Positions 32,105-41,075 are shown, counted from the first letter of the stretch. The stretch is 64,000 nucleotides of DNA from an uncultured Bacteroides sp. (GCA_900552645.1 USAN01000007.1:1-64000), one strand, 5' to 3'. Translations and numbers: made by a program. The notes: generated by a model not told the origin, from the sequence alone.

Positions 32105-33925
32105 ATGGACTCGAATGAAATGAATAATCCTTTAACCGAAGTTCCTGAAGAAAAGGCTTCTGAAACTTTGGTAACTAACTCTTCAGCAGAAGATAACGCT
32201 GCTGTGCTTGAACCTAAACAAAGAATAGAGAAAGTTATCGAGCGTTTGAAAGAAATAAATCTTGACCCTTGCAAAGCAGACAAGGCTGAATTAACTTTGT
32301 TGAAACAGACTTTTTACAAAGCTTACAAGGCAAATCAGGAAGCTGTCTACAAAACTTATATTGATGACGGTGGTAATCCAGAGTCCTTTGTAATGCCTGC
32401 CGATGAAACAGAAAATCTGTTTAAGGAAGAAATGAGTTCCATCAAAGAAAAAAGAAATGAAATGCAGGCTGAAGAAGATAAAGAAAAAGAAGATAATCTT
32501 CAGAAGAAACTTGATATCATAGATAAAATGAAAGAATTGGCAGAATCTTCGGACGATGCCAACAAATCATACAATGAATTCAAAAAGCTACAACAGGAGT
32601 GGAATGAAATAAAATCTGTACCACAAACTCGTGCAAATGAATTATGGAAAAATTATCAGGTATATGCCGAAAAGTTTTATGATCTTATAAAACTAAACAA
32701 TGAATTCCGCGAATACGACTTCAAGAAAAACCTTGAAATAAAGAATCATCTTTGTGAAGCAGCCGAAAAGCTTGCCGAGGAGACCGATGTTATATCAGCA
32801 TTTCACCAACTTCAAAAACTTCATCAAGAGTTCCGCGAGACTGGTCCAGTATCAAAGGAACTGAGAGAAGAAATATGGAGTAGATTCAAGACTGCATCTA
32901 CAGTAGTAAACAGACGTCATCAGCAACACTTCGAGGACTTAAAGGAAAAAGAGCAGCACAACCTTGATGAAAAGAGTGTTATATGCGAGATTGTTGAAGG
33001 TATGGAATATGATACGTTCAAGACTTTCCAGGATTGGGATGACAAGACTCAGGAAATTCTTGCATTGCAGGCCAAATGGAAGACTATAGGATATGCACCT
33101 CAAAAGATGAATGTAAAGATATTCGAACGATTCAGAGGGGCATGTGATGATTTCTTCAAGAGAAAAGGAGAATTCTTCAAATCCTTGAAAGAGAACATGT
33201 CGGGTAATCTTGAAAAGAAGAAGGCTTTATGCGAAAAAGCAGAGGCTTTGAAAGATAATACAGATTGGAAAGAGACTTCCACAATACTTACTAATCTTCA
33301 GAAGGAATGGAAAACTATTGGTCCGGTTTCCAAAAAACATTCAGATGCTGTATGGAAACGTTTCATAACAGCATGTGATTATTTCTTCGAACAGAAAAAC
33401 AGAGCGACCTCTTCAAAGCATTCTGTAGAACATGATAATTTGGCTTTAAAGAAAGCTATTATTGAAAAGCTTACTGCTATTGATGGAAATGCAACTCCAG
33501 ATGAAAATGCAGCCGACACCATTAAAGAATTAATGAAAGAGTGGAATAATGTAGGTCATGTACCTTTCAAGGAGAAAGATAAATTGTATAATCAATATCA
33601 TACAATAATCGACTCTCTTTTCAATAAGCTTAACTTATCATCTTCACAAAAAAAACTTAGTAACTTTAAGAGTTCAATCGGAAAGGAATCTAACTTATAT
33701 AAAGAAAGAGAAAAACTGGTTCGTTCTTACGAGAGTATGAAGAATGAGATTCACACTTATGAAAATAATCTAGGTTTCCTTACAAGCTCTTCTAAGAAAG
33801 GAAGTTCTTTGCTTACAGAAATGAATCGTAAAGTTGAAAAGCTTAAAGCTGACTTGGAACTTATCTTGAACAAGATTGAAATTATTGACAAGTCAATAAA
33901 GGACGACAACGAGAATAATAAATAA
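32105..33925 (+). CDS. DUF349 domain protein
   Basis: Cytoplasmic, charged, mostly helical protein of 606 aa. Several DUF349 repeats of about 70 residues are visible by their recurring W..W.. pattern: LQQEWNEIKSVP near 161, LHQEFRETGPVS near 238, LQAKWKTIGYAP near 320, LQKEWKTIGPVS near 398 and LMKEWNNVGHVP near 476. The C-terminal 120 residues are coiled-coil. Function is unknown; members are widespread in Bacteroidetes. Monocistronic, with a strong terminator. Confidence 0.88.
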   Translation: MDSNEMNNPLTEVPEEKASETLVTNSSAEDNAAVLEPKQRIEKVIERLKEINLDPCKADKAELTLLKQTFYKAYKANQEAVYKTYIDDGGNPESFVMPADETENLFKEEMSSIKEKRNEMQAEEDKEKEDNLQKKLDIIDKMKELAESSDDANKSYNEFKKLQQEWNEIKSVPQTRANELWKNYQVYAEKFYDLIKLNNEFREYDFKKNLEIKNHLCEAAEKLAEETDVISAFHQLQKLHQEFRETGPVSKELREEIWSRFKTASTVVNRRHQQHFEDLKEKEQHNLDEKSVICEIVEGMEYDTFKTFQDWDDKTQEILALQAKWKTIGYAPQKMNVKIFERFRGACDDFFKRKGEFFKSLKENMSGNLEKKKALCEKAEALKDNTDWKETSTILTNLQKEWKTIGPVSKKHSDAVWKRFITACDYFFEQKNRATSSKHSVEHDNLALKKAIIEKLTAIDGNATPDENAADTIKELMKEWNNVGHVPFKEKDKLYNQYHTIIDSLFNKLNLSSSQKKLSNFKSSIGKESNLYKEREKLVRSYESMKNEIHTYENNLGFLTSSSKKGSSLLTEMNRKVEKLKADLELILNKIEIIDKSIKDDNENNK

Positions 33926-33947
33926 ATACATCTATATATCACTATAT

Positions 33948-33977
33948 AAAGGGTTACTTTTAAGGTAACCCTTTTTT
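33948..33977 (+). terminator. DUF349 gene terminator
   Basis: AAAGGGTTAC and GTAACCCTTT form a 10-bp stem with a 7-nt loop, followed by further T residues. Confidence 0.85.
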
Positions 33978-34055
33978 GTTGGTAAATTATTACTATATCA
34001 TACCGGACTTAGATAATTATTTAGTAACCTCCAATTTATATCTTACAAACAGTCT

Positions 34056-34074
34056 GTTTATATTTAATATAAAC
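34056..34074. promoter_or_regulatory. 19-bp palindrome, possible operator
   Basis: GTTTATATT-T-AATATAAAC is a perfect inverted repeat 200 nt upstream of the TolC-like gene. It could bind a dimeric regulator, but A/T-rich DNA makes chance palindromes more likely. Confidence 0.25.
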
Positions 34075-34274
34075 CTATTGAACCTCTAAAATAAATGGCT
34101 GTTTCAATATTTTATATTCATTAAAACAAGCAATATGGTTCTTATTTCAAGCAACTGATTATATAATATTGAATGGTAGAATTTTATTATTATAGAGAAA
34201 TCAAAACCGTTTAATAATGCAAGTGTTATTATAATATAATTCTTAATAAACATTTTATTATAATAATTAGAGAT

Positions 34275-35513
34275 ATGCATTTAAGTAACATTAGCAGCAA
34301 TTCAAACATAGTAAATCATAAAAACATATTGCGTAGTTTGCTCATGATATTATTGCTACTTGAAGTAACAAGTATTGTTTCGATAAATGCTCAAATCAAG
34401 ACATCATTAGAAAGTATGATTAAAACAGCGATAGATAACAGTCCTCGTCTAAAGAACAAAGATCTATCAATAAAAAATATAGAAGCCACTAGAGGAGAAA
34501 TAATGGAGATATCGCCCATAGAATTAAATTATTCATGGGGACAAATTAATGGAGACATAAAGAACGACAAACAATTATCTGTTATACAACATCTTGGCTC
34601 ACTTCTTACTCCTTTCTATAAAAATTCATTGGTGAACAATAAAATAAATACAGAACAGTATTGTAGAATAATAATAATAAAAGAGATAACAGCTGAAGTA
34701 AAACGGGCATGGACTTATTACTTATATTGTTATAATATAAATAAACTATACTGTAGTCAAAATGAAATATTATCTAAATTACAGAAAGAAATTAATACTA
34801 AGCCCAGGCAAGAAGAAATTAACTTACACGAGAAGAATAGAGTACATCTTATGATTTCTGAGTTACACAAAAAAGAGTTTGAAGCTAAGGAGGAAGAAAA
34901 GCTTGCACTTAACCGACTTAATTGGATATGTTATTCAAAGAGTTCGATTATACCCGACCAAGACAATATGGATATTTTTATGGTTAATGATTCATCAGAA
35001 CAGACGCAGGAAGTACATTATAAATACTTAATGAGTAAGGTACAAGAAGCTAAGACGGAGCTTAAAATAGAGAAGTCTCATTTCTTTCCTGAAATCTCAG
35101 TAGGATATGTACGTCAAAACATATTACCTCTAAAAAACCTAAATTCATGGATGATAGGGTTAGCTTTTCCTCTATATTTTATTCCACAATCCTCTAGAAT
35201 AAAAACACTAAAAAATTCAGTAATAATAGCTAATAGAGAAGCCGAAGCTAATATTAAAGAAATGTACAATAAGGTAACTGAACTTAAATCAATAATTTCA
35301 AGGCAAGCAAAAAGTATGGAATATTATACTTCTTCAGCTTTAATAGATGCAGAAGAGATGTATAATATAGCATATAAAGAGCTAGAGAATGATAAAATCA
35401 GCTTTACCGATTTTGTAGAAACGATAAATACTATAATAGAAATACGTAGCAGCTATTTAGAAACTATTTATAAATATAATGTTGCGATACTCGAATATGA
35501 ATTATTTAAGTAA
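34275..35513 (+). CDS. TolC-like outer-membrane efflux protein (CzcC type), orphan
   Basis: Exported protein of 412 aa. A basic N-terminus is followed by a signal segment (ILRSLLMILLLLEVTSIVSINAQ). The mature part is a long helical protein with the duplicated layout of outer-membrane factors: SLESMIKTAIDNSPRLKNKD near 44-63 starts the first repeat. ISVGYVRQNILP and WMIGLAFPLYF (about 277-305) resemble the beta-strand/efflux part before the second helical repeat. It most resembles the TolC-like half that in Bacteroidetes is often fused to heavy-metal RND pumps of the CusA/CzcA type. Here it stands alone, with no RND pump or adaptor nearby. A+T-rich codon use suggests a less conserved gene than its neighbours. 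A later ATG (34344) is an alternative start. Confidence 0.75.
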   Translation: MHLSNISSNSNIVNHKNILRSLLMILLLLEVTSIVSINAQIKTSLESMIKTAIDNSPRLKNKDLSIKNIEATRGEIMEISPIELNYSWGQINGDIKNDKQLSVIQHLGSLLTPFYKNSLVNNKINTEQYCRIIIIKEITAEVKRAWTYYLYCYNINKLYCSQNEILSKLQKEINTKPRQEEINLHEKNRVHLMISELHKKEFEAKEEEKLALNRLNWICYSKSSIIPDQDNMDIFMVNDSSEQTQEVHYKYLMSKVQEAKTELKIEKSHFFPEISVGYVRQNILPLKNLNSWMIGLAFPLYFIPQSSRIKTLKNSVIIANREAEANIKEMYNKVTELKSIISRQAKSMEYYTSSALIDAEEMYNIAYKELENDKISFTDFVETINTIIEIRSSYLETIYKYNVAILEYELFK

Positions 35514-35662
35514 GTATCATACTAAATTTATCTTATTTGTATATAGCTAATAAAATATTAATGCACAATAATATATTCATAATATACAAGAATTAGATAT
35601 AATCCTAAATAACTTTAAGCTATAATGCCCAACATAAAAGTACGGCTTTCATTATAAAATTA

Positions 35663-36130
35663 TTAGTTGTTAAAATATATGTATGCATTTAGATAAGATG
35701 CAAAATATATCCACAGCATATATGGTATGAAAAGAATCGCACTTATAGGAACGACTCTTAATCCTATAACAACATATAACGTAACAAGGATATCGAGTAT
35801 TATTATATCTATCAATCCAAGTAGCGGATTCTGAAGATAAAAGAATAGGAAAGTCCATATAAAATTAAAAAACAGCTGCATACATCCTATCCATACTATA
35901 AGCTTCTTACCTTCTGAATTAGACATAAAAAGTAATCCAAGCGATATTCCTATAAGAAAATATAGTATACTCCAAGCAATAGGGAATACAAATCCCGGAG
36001 GCGTAAGAGATGATTTGTTTATATGAACATACCACGAGTTAATGGAGTCAACCTGAAACTTACTTCCAATAAAACCTATCAGGAAACATAGAAGTATACA
36101 TCCTATTATTACTATAATATTCTTCATCAT
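35663..36130 (-). CDS. TspO/MBR family protein
   Basis: Five-helix membrane protein of 155 aa related to the tryptophan-rich sensory protein TspO and the mitochondrial translocator protein, which bind porphyrins and cholesterol-like ligands. Visible family features are SWYVHINKSSLTPPGFVFPI (about 32-51) with the following AWSILY, and QLFFNFIWTFLFF in the third helix. It is convergent with the TolC-like gene across a 149-nt gap that lacks an obvious terminator. The start may be 36130 or 36127 (two consecutive ATG codons). The ligand in this organism is unknown. Confidence 0.88.
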   Translation of the reverse strand: MMKNIIVIIGCILLCFLIGFIGSKFQVDSINSWYVHINKSSLTPPGFVFPIAWSILYFLIGISLGLLFMSNSEGKKLIVWIGCMQLFFNFIWTFLFFYLQNPLLGLIDIIILDILVTLYVVIGLRVVPISAILFIPYMLWIYFASYLNAYIYFNN

Positions 36131-36261
36131 AACATTAATTGTTGTAATATATAAATGAATTGTAATGTTAAATTGTTTGATATTATGTTGATTATTTATT
36201 TATATCTTTAAATTAGCATTATAAATATTGATCGAGTTATACTATATAAAAAACATATTAT

Positions 36262-37293
36262 ATGAAATTTAATCATATCATCTTCATTTTTTTGATGCTT
36301 ACCGGAATAACAGCATGTGGCAAAGATAATTCCGATTCACCCAATAATCCAGATAAACCTTCTACTCCTACTTACGTATTTGCAAAGGGTGCTGATATAA
36401 GTTGGGTAACAGAGATGGAAAACAGTGGAAGAAAATTCTACGATAAGTTGGGCAACCAGACAGAATGCTTCGCCTTGATGAAAAGCTTAGGAGTAAACTC
36501 TATCCGATTAAGAGTATGGGTAAATCCAATGAATGGATGGTGCAACAAGAGTGATGTGGTTTCAAAGGCATATAGAGCTAATCAGCTTGGAATGCGTATT
36601 ATGATTGATTTTCATTATAGTGATTCATGGGCCGATCCGGGCCAGCAGACAAAACCTTCTGCTTGGAAAGATCTTAAATTCGATGATCTTAAACTCGCAT
36701 TAGCAAATCATACCAAGGATGTGCTTAATGCATTAAAGGACAAAGGTATTACTCCTGAATGGATACAAGTAGGCAATGAAACAGGTAATGGAATGCTTTG
36801 GGAAGATGGAAAAGCTTCGGTCAATATGAAAAAATATACCGAACTTAACAATGTAGGATATGATGCAGTAAAGTCTGTATTCAGTAATTCTAAAGTTATA
36901 GTTCATCTTCAGAACGGAAATGACAATTCACTTTTCAGATGGCTATTTGACGGATTAAAGAATAATGGAGGGAAATGGGATATAATAGGAATGTCGTTAT
37001 ATCCAACATCGGCAAACTGGCAAATGATGAATACCAACTGCATTAATAACATAAAAGATATGATATCAAGATATGGTAATGAGGTAATGATATGTGAAGT
37101 AGGTATGCCATGGGATCAGGCAGCAACCTGCAATTCTTTCCTAACAGATCTGATGACAAGGTGTAAGTCAATAGATAAGTGTCTTGGAATATTCTATTGG
37201 GAGCCGGAATGCTATAATGGATGGAATAATTATACACTAGGGGCCTTTAATAATAGTGGCAGACCAACCGAAGCACTGGATGCTTTTAAATAA
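36262..37293 (+). CDS. GH53 endo-beta-1,4-galactanase lipoprotein
   Basis: Secreted arabinogalactan endo-1,4-beta-galactosidase of 343 aa. The signal peptide ends in a lipobox (ITAC, Cys19), followed by a Asp/Ser/Pro/Asn-rich linker. The catalytic (beta/alpha)8 domain begins at GADISWVTEMENSG (about 43). NSIRLRVWVNP and IDFHYSDSWADPGQQ are GH53 hallmarks. The acid/base glutamate is Glu173 in IQVGNETGNG and the nucleophile is Glu279 in MICEVGMPW. It would cut pectic galactan side chains at the cell surface or in the periplasm. It stands alone, with no SusC/SusD pair or other galactan genes nearby. Confidence 0.92.
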   Translation: MKFNHIIFIFLMLTGITACGKDNSDSPNNPDKPSTPTYVFAKGADISWVTEMENSGRKFYDKLGNQTECFALMKSLGVNSIRLRVWVNPMNGWCNKSDVVSKAYRANQLGMRIMIDFHYSDSWADPGQQTKPSAWKDLKFDDLKLALANHTKDVLNALKDKGITPEWIQVGNETGNGMLWEDGKASVNMKKYTELNNVGYDAVKSVFSNSKVIVHLQNGNDNSLFRWLFDGLKNNGGKWDIIGMSLYPTSANWQMMNTNCINNIKDMISRYGNEVMICEVGMPWDQAATCNSFLTDLMTRCKSIDKCLGIFYWEPECYNGWNNYTLGAFNNSGRPTEALDAFK

Positions 37294-37463
37294 ATATACA
37301 TTTCAAAACATAAAAAAATATTTTAGTATTGTTCTCTTACGACGAGCAATATAAATATAATAAATCTATTAAAAATAGTCAGAAGCTCTCTTGAATGATA
37401 TACTAATTAATAGGATTATTATTTTATTTTACCTTTACTTATATGCATACATTATAATATTCT

Positions 37464-37471
37464 TAAATTTG
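37464..37471 (+). promoter_or_regulatory. -7 box of the aroA operon
   Basis: TAAATTTG, 25 nt upstream of the aroA ATG at 37497. Confidence 0.5.
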
Positions 37472-37496
37472 CATCTAAAATAATTGTATTAATATT

Positions 37497-38723
37497 ATGC
37501 AGATAACAATAAAGAAGGCACCAGTCAAGATAAATGCTACAATAAAACTTCCTTCGTCAAAAAGTATAAGCAATCGTGCACTTATAATGAATGCTCTTGG
37601 AAATGGCACATACACTCCAGAGAACATATCAATCTGCGATGATACCAATGTTATGGTTAAGGCTTTGAATGATCCTAACAATCCCATTACGGATATAATG
37701 GCAGCCGGAACAGCTATGCGTTTTCTAACTGCCTACTATTCGGTATTACCAAATTCTGAAAAGATTATTACCGGTACAGAAAGGATGAAGAATAGACCTA
37801 TCAGTATATTAGTTAATGCACTTAGATATTTAGGAGCAGATATAGAATATACAGATAATGAAGGATATCCTCCATTAAAAATAAGAGGAAAAAGTCTTGA
37901 CAAATCGGACATAGAAATTCAAGGGAATATAAGTTCACAATATATATCGGCCATACTTATGATAGGACCGATGTTGCCAAAAGGACTTAATGTAAAACTT
38001 ACGGGTAATGTTATTTCACGCCCTTATATTGATCTCACTATTAATCTAATGAAAGAATTTGGCGTCGATGTTAGATGGAGTGACGTTAATTATATATCTA
38101 TTAAACCTACTACATATAAATCAGTTCCTTTCTTTATAGAGAGTGACTGGAGTGCTTCATCTTATTGGTATCAGATTGCAGCATTGGCAGATGAAGCCGA
38201 AATAGAATTACCTTATCTTTTCAACAACAGTTACCAGGGCGATAGCAAAGTTGCCGACCTATTTTCTCTTTTAGGTGTAAGTACATCTTATGATGATAAA
38301 AAAATTACTCTAAGAAAAGATAAAATTCAAGTCAGCAGCCTTAAATGTAATTTTGTTAATCAGCCAGATTTAGCACAAACATTTGTCGTTACATGTTCGT
38401 TACTTAACATACCATTCTTTTTTACTGGACTACAAAGTCTAAAGATTAAAGAAACAGACCGTATAAAAGCACTTATAACCGAGATGAAAAAGCTTGGATA
38501 TATAATAAAACAGAAGAATGATTCTATACTATACTGGAATGGAGAACGTTGTAAGGCAAACATGCAGCCAATAGACACCTATGAAGATCATAGAATGGCT
38601 ATGGCATTTGCTCCGGCTTCCATATTAATTAAAGATATAAAAATAAACAATCCTCATGTAGTAACTAAGTCTTATCCACAGTATTGGGAGGATTTGAAGA
38701 AGGTAGGATTTATAATTGAATAA
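37497..38723 (+). CDS. aroA: 3-phosphoshikimate 1-carboxyvinyltransferase (EPSP synthase)
   Basis: Sixth step of the shikimate pathway: joins shikimate 3-phosphate and phosphoenolpyruvate. The 408-aa protein is slightly shorter than E. coli AroA (427 aa). LPSSKSISNRALIMNAL (18-34) binds phosphoshikimate. AAGTAMRFLTAYYS (about 69-82) holds the conserved GTA.R. GNISSQYISA (about 142) and DTYEDHRMAMAFA (about 360-372) complete the site. The family's glyphosate-sensitivity motif region reads GTAMRFL, with Ala in place of the common Gly. First gene of a run reaching to 40.66 kb. Confidence 0.94.
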   Translation: MQITIKKAPVKINATIKLPSSKSISNRALIMNALGNGTYTPENISICDDTNVMVKALNDPNNPITDIMAAGTAMRFLTAYYSVLPNSEKIITGTERMKNRPISILVNALRYLGADIEYTDNEGYPPLKIRGKSLDKSDIEIQGNISSQYISAILMIGPMLPKGLNVKLTGNVISRPYIDLTINLMKEFGVDVRWSDVNYISIKPTTYKSVPFFIESDWSASSYWYQIAALADEAEIELPYLFNNSYQGDSKVADLFSLLGVSTSYDDKKITLRKDKIQVSSLKCNFVNQPDLAQTFVVTCSLLNIPFFFTGLQSLKIKETDRIKALITEMKKLGYIIKQKNDSILYWNGERCKANMQPIDTYEDHRMAMAFAPASILIKDIKINNPHVVTKSYPQYWEDLKKVGFIIE

Positions 38724-38733
38724 GATAGCAGAT

Positions 38734-39150
38734 ATGTGGATACTTATAATTGGATTTATTGCAATCACTTTAATAGCAATGATTGTAGGATCTATACGGA
38801 ACCGCAATATAGAAAAGAAAGTAAAAAGCGGCGAACTTAAATCGGCTCCCCAGATAGTTGAAGCCGATGCTGAATGTTGCGGACAACATGAAGTATGCGA
38901 AAAAGAGAGCCTTTTGGCAGCCGTAAGCAAACAGATAGAATATTATGACGACGAAGAGTTGGACAGATTCAAGGGACGCCTATCTAACGAATATAATGAA
39001 GAAGAGATAGAGGAATTCAGGGAAATTATGTATACTTGCAAGGAAGATGAAGTGGCAGGCTGGAGCCGTAGTCTTCAATTAAGAGGAATAGAACTTCCCG
39101 ATGAACTTAAGGACGAACTATTTTTAATAGTAGGAGAAAGAAGAATTTAA
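38734..39150 (+). CDS. Small membrane-anchored protein with CCxxHxxC motif
   Basis: Protein of about 138 aa: one N-terminal transmembrane helix (MWILIIGFIAITLIAMIVG), then a charged cytoplasmic domain. A cysteine/histidine cluster ECCGQHEVC lies near residues 44-52, followed by an acidic helical part (YYDDEELDRF, NEEEIEEFREIM). The cluster could bind a metal or form disulfides. I recognise it only as a conserved Bacteroidales protein of unknown function. It begins 10 nt after aroA and ends 26 nt before a metal ABC permease gene, which makes a metal link worth testing. A TTG start at 38716 overlapping aroA is possible but less likely than the ATG. Confidence 0.7.
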   Translation: MWILIIGFIAITLIAMIVGSIRNRNIEKKVKSGELKSAPQIVEADAECCGQHEVCEKESLLAAVSKQIEYYDDEELDRFKGRLSNEYNEEEIEEFREIMYTCKEDEVAGWSRSLQLRGIELPDELKDELFLIVGERRI

Positions 39151-39176
39151 ACCCACCCTTAAATAGGGGCTATATT

Positions 39177-40001
39177 ATGGATATATTTGAGCTATTTCAG
39201 TATAATTTCTTTCAGCACGCATTGATAGGAAGTCTGTTTGCAAGCATTGCGTGTGGTATTATAGGTACTTATATAGTTACCAGACGCCTTGTATTTATAA
39301 GCGGCGGAATAACTCATGCCTCTTTCGGGGGAGTTGGGATAGGACTATATACAGGTCTTTCTCCTATCCTGGCAGCTGCAATATTTTCAGTTCTTTCGGC
39401 TTTCGGAGTAGAATGGCTTAGTAAGAGAAAGGATATGCGCGAAGATTCGGCTATTGCCGTTTTATGGACTTTAGGAATGGCTATTGGTATTATTTTCAGT
39501 TTCCTTGCTCCAGGATTTACACCCGATCTATCAGCTTTTCTATTTGGAAACATACTTACAATAACACAGGGAGACATTATTCTTCTGGCTATCGTATCGG
39601 CAGTAGTTTCAATATTCTTCATTATGTTCTTTCATCCTATAGTATATATTGCATTTGATCGTGAATTTGCTCGTTCTCAGCATTTACCGGTAGCATTGTT
39701 CGAATATATTATGATGATGTTCATTGCAATAACAATAGTAGCATGTTTGCGAATGATAGGAATAGTACTGGCTATATCATTACTTACAATACCACAAATG
39801 ATAGCAAACTTGTTCACCAACAAATTCAAGCATATTATATGGGCTTCTATAATAATAGGATATGTAGCCTGTTTGGGAGGTCTTCTCATATCATACAAAT
39901 TACAGGTACCTTCGGGTGCATCAATAATATTTTTCTCAATACTTATGTACGCTTTGTGCAAGATTGGTAAAAACATATACATTAATAAGACAAAGAATTA
40001 A
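39177..40001 (+). CDS. ABC-3 family metal transport permease (ZnuB/MntB type)
   Basis: Inner-membrane permease of 274 aa with about eight hydrophobic helices. The segment SLFASIACGIIGTYIVTRRLVFISGG near the start (only partly quoted motif: GTYIVTRRLVFISGG) and ITHASFGGVGIGLY (about 45-58) are hallmarks of zinc/manganese/iron ABC-3 permeases. MIGIVLAISLLTIPQMIANL (about 194) is the second conserved part, near the ATPase-coupling loop. Neither the ATPase nor the metal-binding lipoprotein is encoded beside it, so those subunits must come from elsewhere if it works as a transporter. It lies in the aroA operon. Confidence 0.88.
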   Translation: MDIFELFQYNFFQHALIGSLFASIACGIIGTYIVTRRLVFISGGITHASFGGVGIGLYTGLSPILAAAIFSVLSAFGVEWLSKRKDMREDSAIAVLWTLGMAIGIIFSFLAPGFTPDLSAFLFGNILTITQGDIILLAIVSAVVSIFFIMFFHPIVYIAFDREFARSQHLPVALFEYIMMMFIAITIVACLRMIGIVLAISLLTIPQMIANLFTNKFKHIIWASIIIGYVACLGGLLISYKLQVPSGASIIFFSILMYALCKIGKNIYINKTKN

Positions 40002-40012
40002 AAAACAACAAT

Positions 40013-40438
40013 ATGGAAATTAAGATTAATTCATTAGACTCCATTCACGATGCTGCAAAACAATTCATAGCAGCTATGGGAGACAATACAGTATTTGCAT
40101 TTTATGGCAAGATGGGTGCAGGAAAAACTACTTTCATCAAAGCTGTATGTGAAGAACTGGGAGTGACAGATGTAATAAACTCTCCTACTTTTGCTATAGT
40201 AAATGAATATCGTTCGGATGATAATGGCGAACTTATATATCATTTTGATTTCTATCGTATCAAAAAACTTGATGAAGTATACGATATGGGATATGAAGAT
40301 TACTTCTATAGTGGAGCATTAAGTTTCATAGAATGGCCAGAACTTATTGAAGATTTATTGCCTGGTGATGCAGTAAAGATCCATATTGACGAGAAAGAAG
40401 ACGGTAGCCGTACAATAGAATTTGATACAGAAGAGTAA
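40013..40438 (+). CDS. tsaE: tRNA threonylcarbamoyladenosine ATPase TsaE
   Basis: Small ATPase (141 aa) needed with TsaB, TsaC and TsaD for t6A37 modification of ANN-decoding tRNAs. The Walker A motif is GKMGAGKTTFIKAV (about 31-44), INSPTFAIVNEY (about 57-68) is the switch region, and HFDFYRIKKLDEV and FIEWPE complete the family signature. It is cytoplasmic. It starts 11 nt after the permease gene and ends 2 nt before the Imm17-like gene. Confidence 0.95.
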   Translation: MEIKINSLDSIHDAAKQFIAAMGDNTVFAFYGKMGAGKTTFIKAVCEELGVTDVINSPTFAIVNEYRSDDNGELIYHFDFYRIKKLDEVYDMGYEDYFYSGALSFIEWPELIEDLLPGDAVKIHIDEKEDGSRTIEFDTEE

Positions 40439-40440
40439 TC

Positions 40441-40665
40441 ATGGCAATGCATTATGTATTACAGATAATATTCGTTGTCTTTGGATTTACATCAATACTG
40501 GCAGCTATTTTCAACTGGGATTGGTTCTTTAATGCTAATAACTCTCAGTTCATTGTAAAAAACGTAGGACGCACAAAAGCCCGCATGTTTTATGGATTAT
40601 TGGGCATTTTAATGATAGCAACGGGTATTTACTTCTTTCTTTCGGTACAAGGTATCATAAAATAA
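40441..40665 (+). CDS. Imm17-like small membrane protein
   Basis: Protein of 74 aa with two transmembrane helices (about 7-25 and 48-70) joined by a loop with FNWDWFFN and NVGRTKARMFYGLLG. This layout matches what I know as the immunity protein 17 (Imm17) family, named from polymorphic toxin loci. No toxin gene is next to it; it is the last gene of a housekeeping operon, directly after tsaE. An immunity role is therefore doubtful here, and it may simply be a conserved membrane protein. Start could be 40441 or the third codon. Confidence 0.7.
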   Translation: MAMHYVLQIIFVVFGFTSILAAIFNWDWFFNANNSQFIVKNVGRTKARMFYGLLGILMIATGIYFFLSVQGIIK

Positions 40666-40699
40666 AGAAAGCGCACTATACAGTGCGCTTTCTTTATTT
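40660..40699. terminator. Bidirectional terminator
   Basis: AAATAAAGAAAGCGCACT pairs exactly with AGTGCGCTTTCTTTATTT around ATAC, an 18-bp stem. It separates the convergent Imm17-like and acidic protein genes. Confidence 0.88.
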
Positions 40700-40705
40700 T
40701 ATATC

Positions 40706-41041
40706 TTACTCTTCGTTTTCAAGAGATTCACCATATTCCATTTCAGCTTGTACTATAAATAGAATATCATCTGGTTCGTAAGGGCCCATTTCATCCTTTT
40801 CGGCCTCCTTAACTATGTAATCAACAATTTCTCCCTGATCGATATTTATATATCCTTCGCTGTCGGGTTCTACGTCAAGACACCCACTGGTTGAATAATA
40901 ATCAACAATTACATCTAGAATATAATACAAATCATCATCGGTGAATTTGTCTTTTAGCTCCTGAGGAAGATATGCCTTGATGAACTCTATTGTTTTTTCA
41001 TCATCTTCTTCCTCTAACAAAAAATCGTCTTCCATACCCAT
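40706..41041 (-). CDS. Acidic protein of unknown function
   Basis: Soluble protein of 111 aa (109 from the second ATG) with very high Asp/Glu content (MEDDFLLEEEDDEK at the start, SLENEE at the end). The middle (about 25-75) predicts alternating helices with aromatic residues (DDLYYILDVIVDYY). No enzyme motif or signal peptide. I do not recognise a named domain; its position just downstream of trxA, 34 nt apart and on the same strand, suggests one transcript. Confidence 0.65.
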   Translation of the reverse strand: MGMEDDFLLEEEDDEKTIEFIKAYLPQELKDKFTDDDLYYILDVIVDYYSTSGCLDVEPDSEGYINIDQGEIVDYIVKEAEKDEMGPYEPDDILFIVQAEMEYGESLENEE

Positions 41042-41075
41042 AGTTCTAATATATTAAAGGGTGAATACTATTTTA

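Larger units (their letters stand above)
33926..34274. other. AT-rich gap before the TolC-like gene
   Basis: This 349-base gap holds the DUF349 gene terminator (33948-33977) and a perfect 19-bp A/T-rich palindrome (34056-34074). The rest is AT-rich. I see no exact TAnnTTTG box for the downstream gene and no coding frame. Confidence 0.5.
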
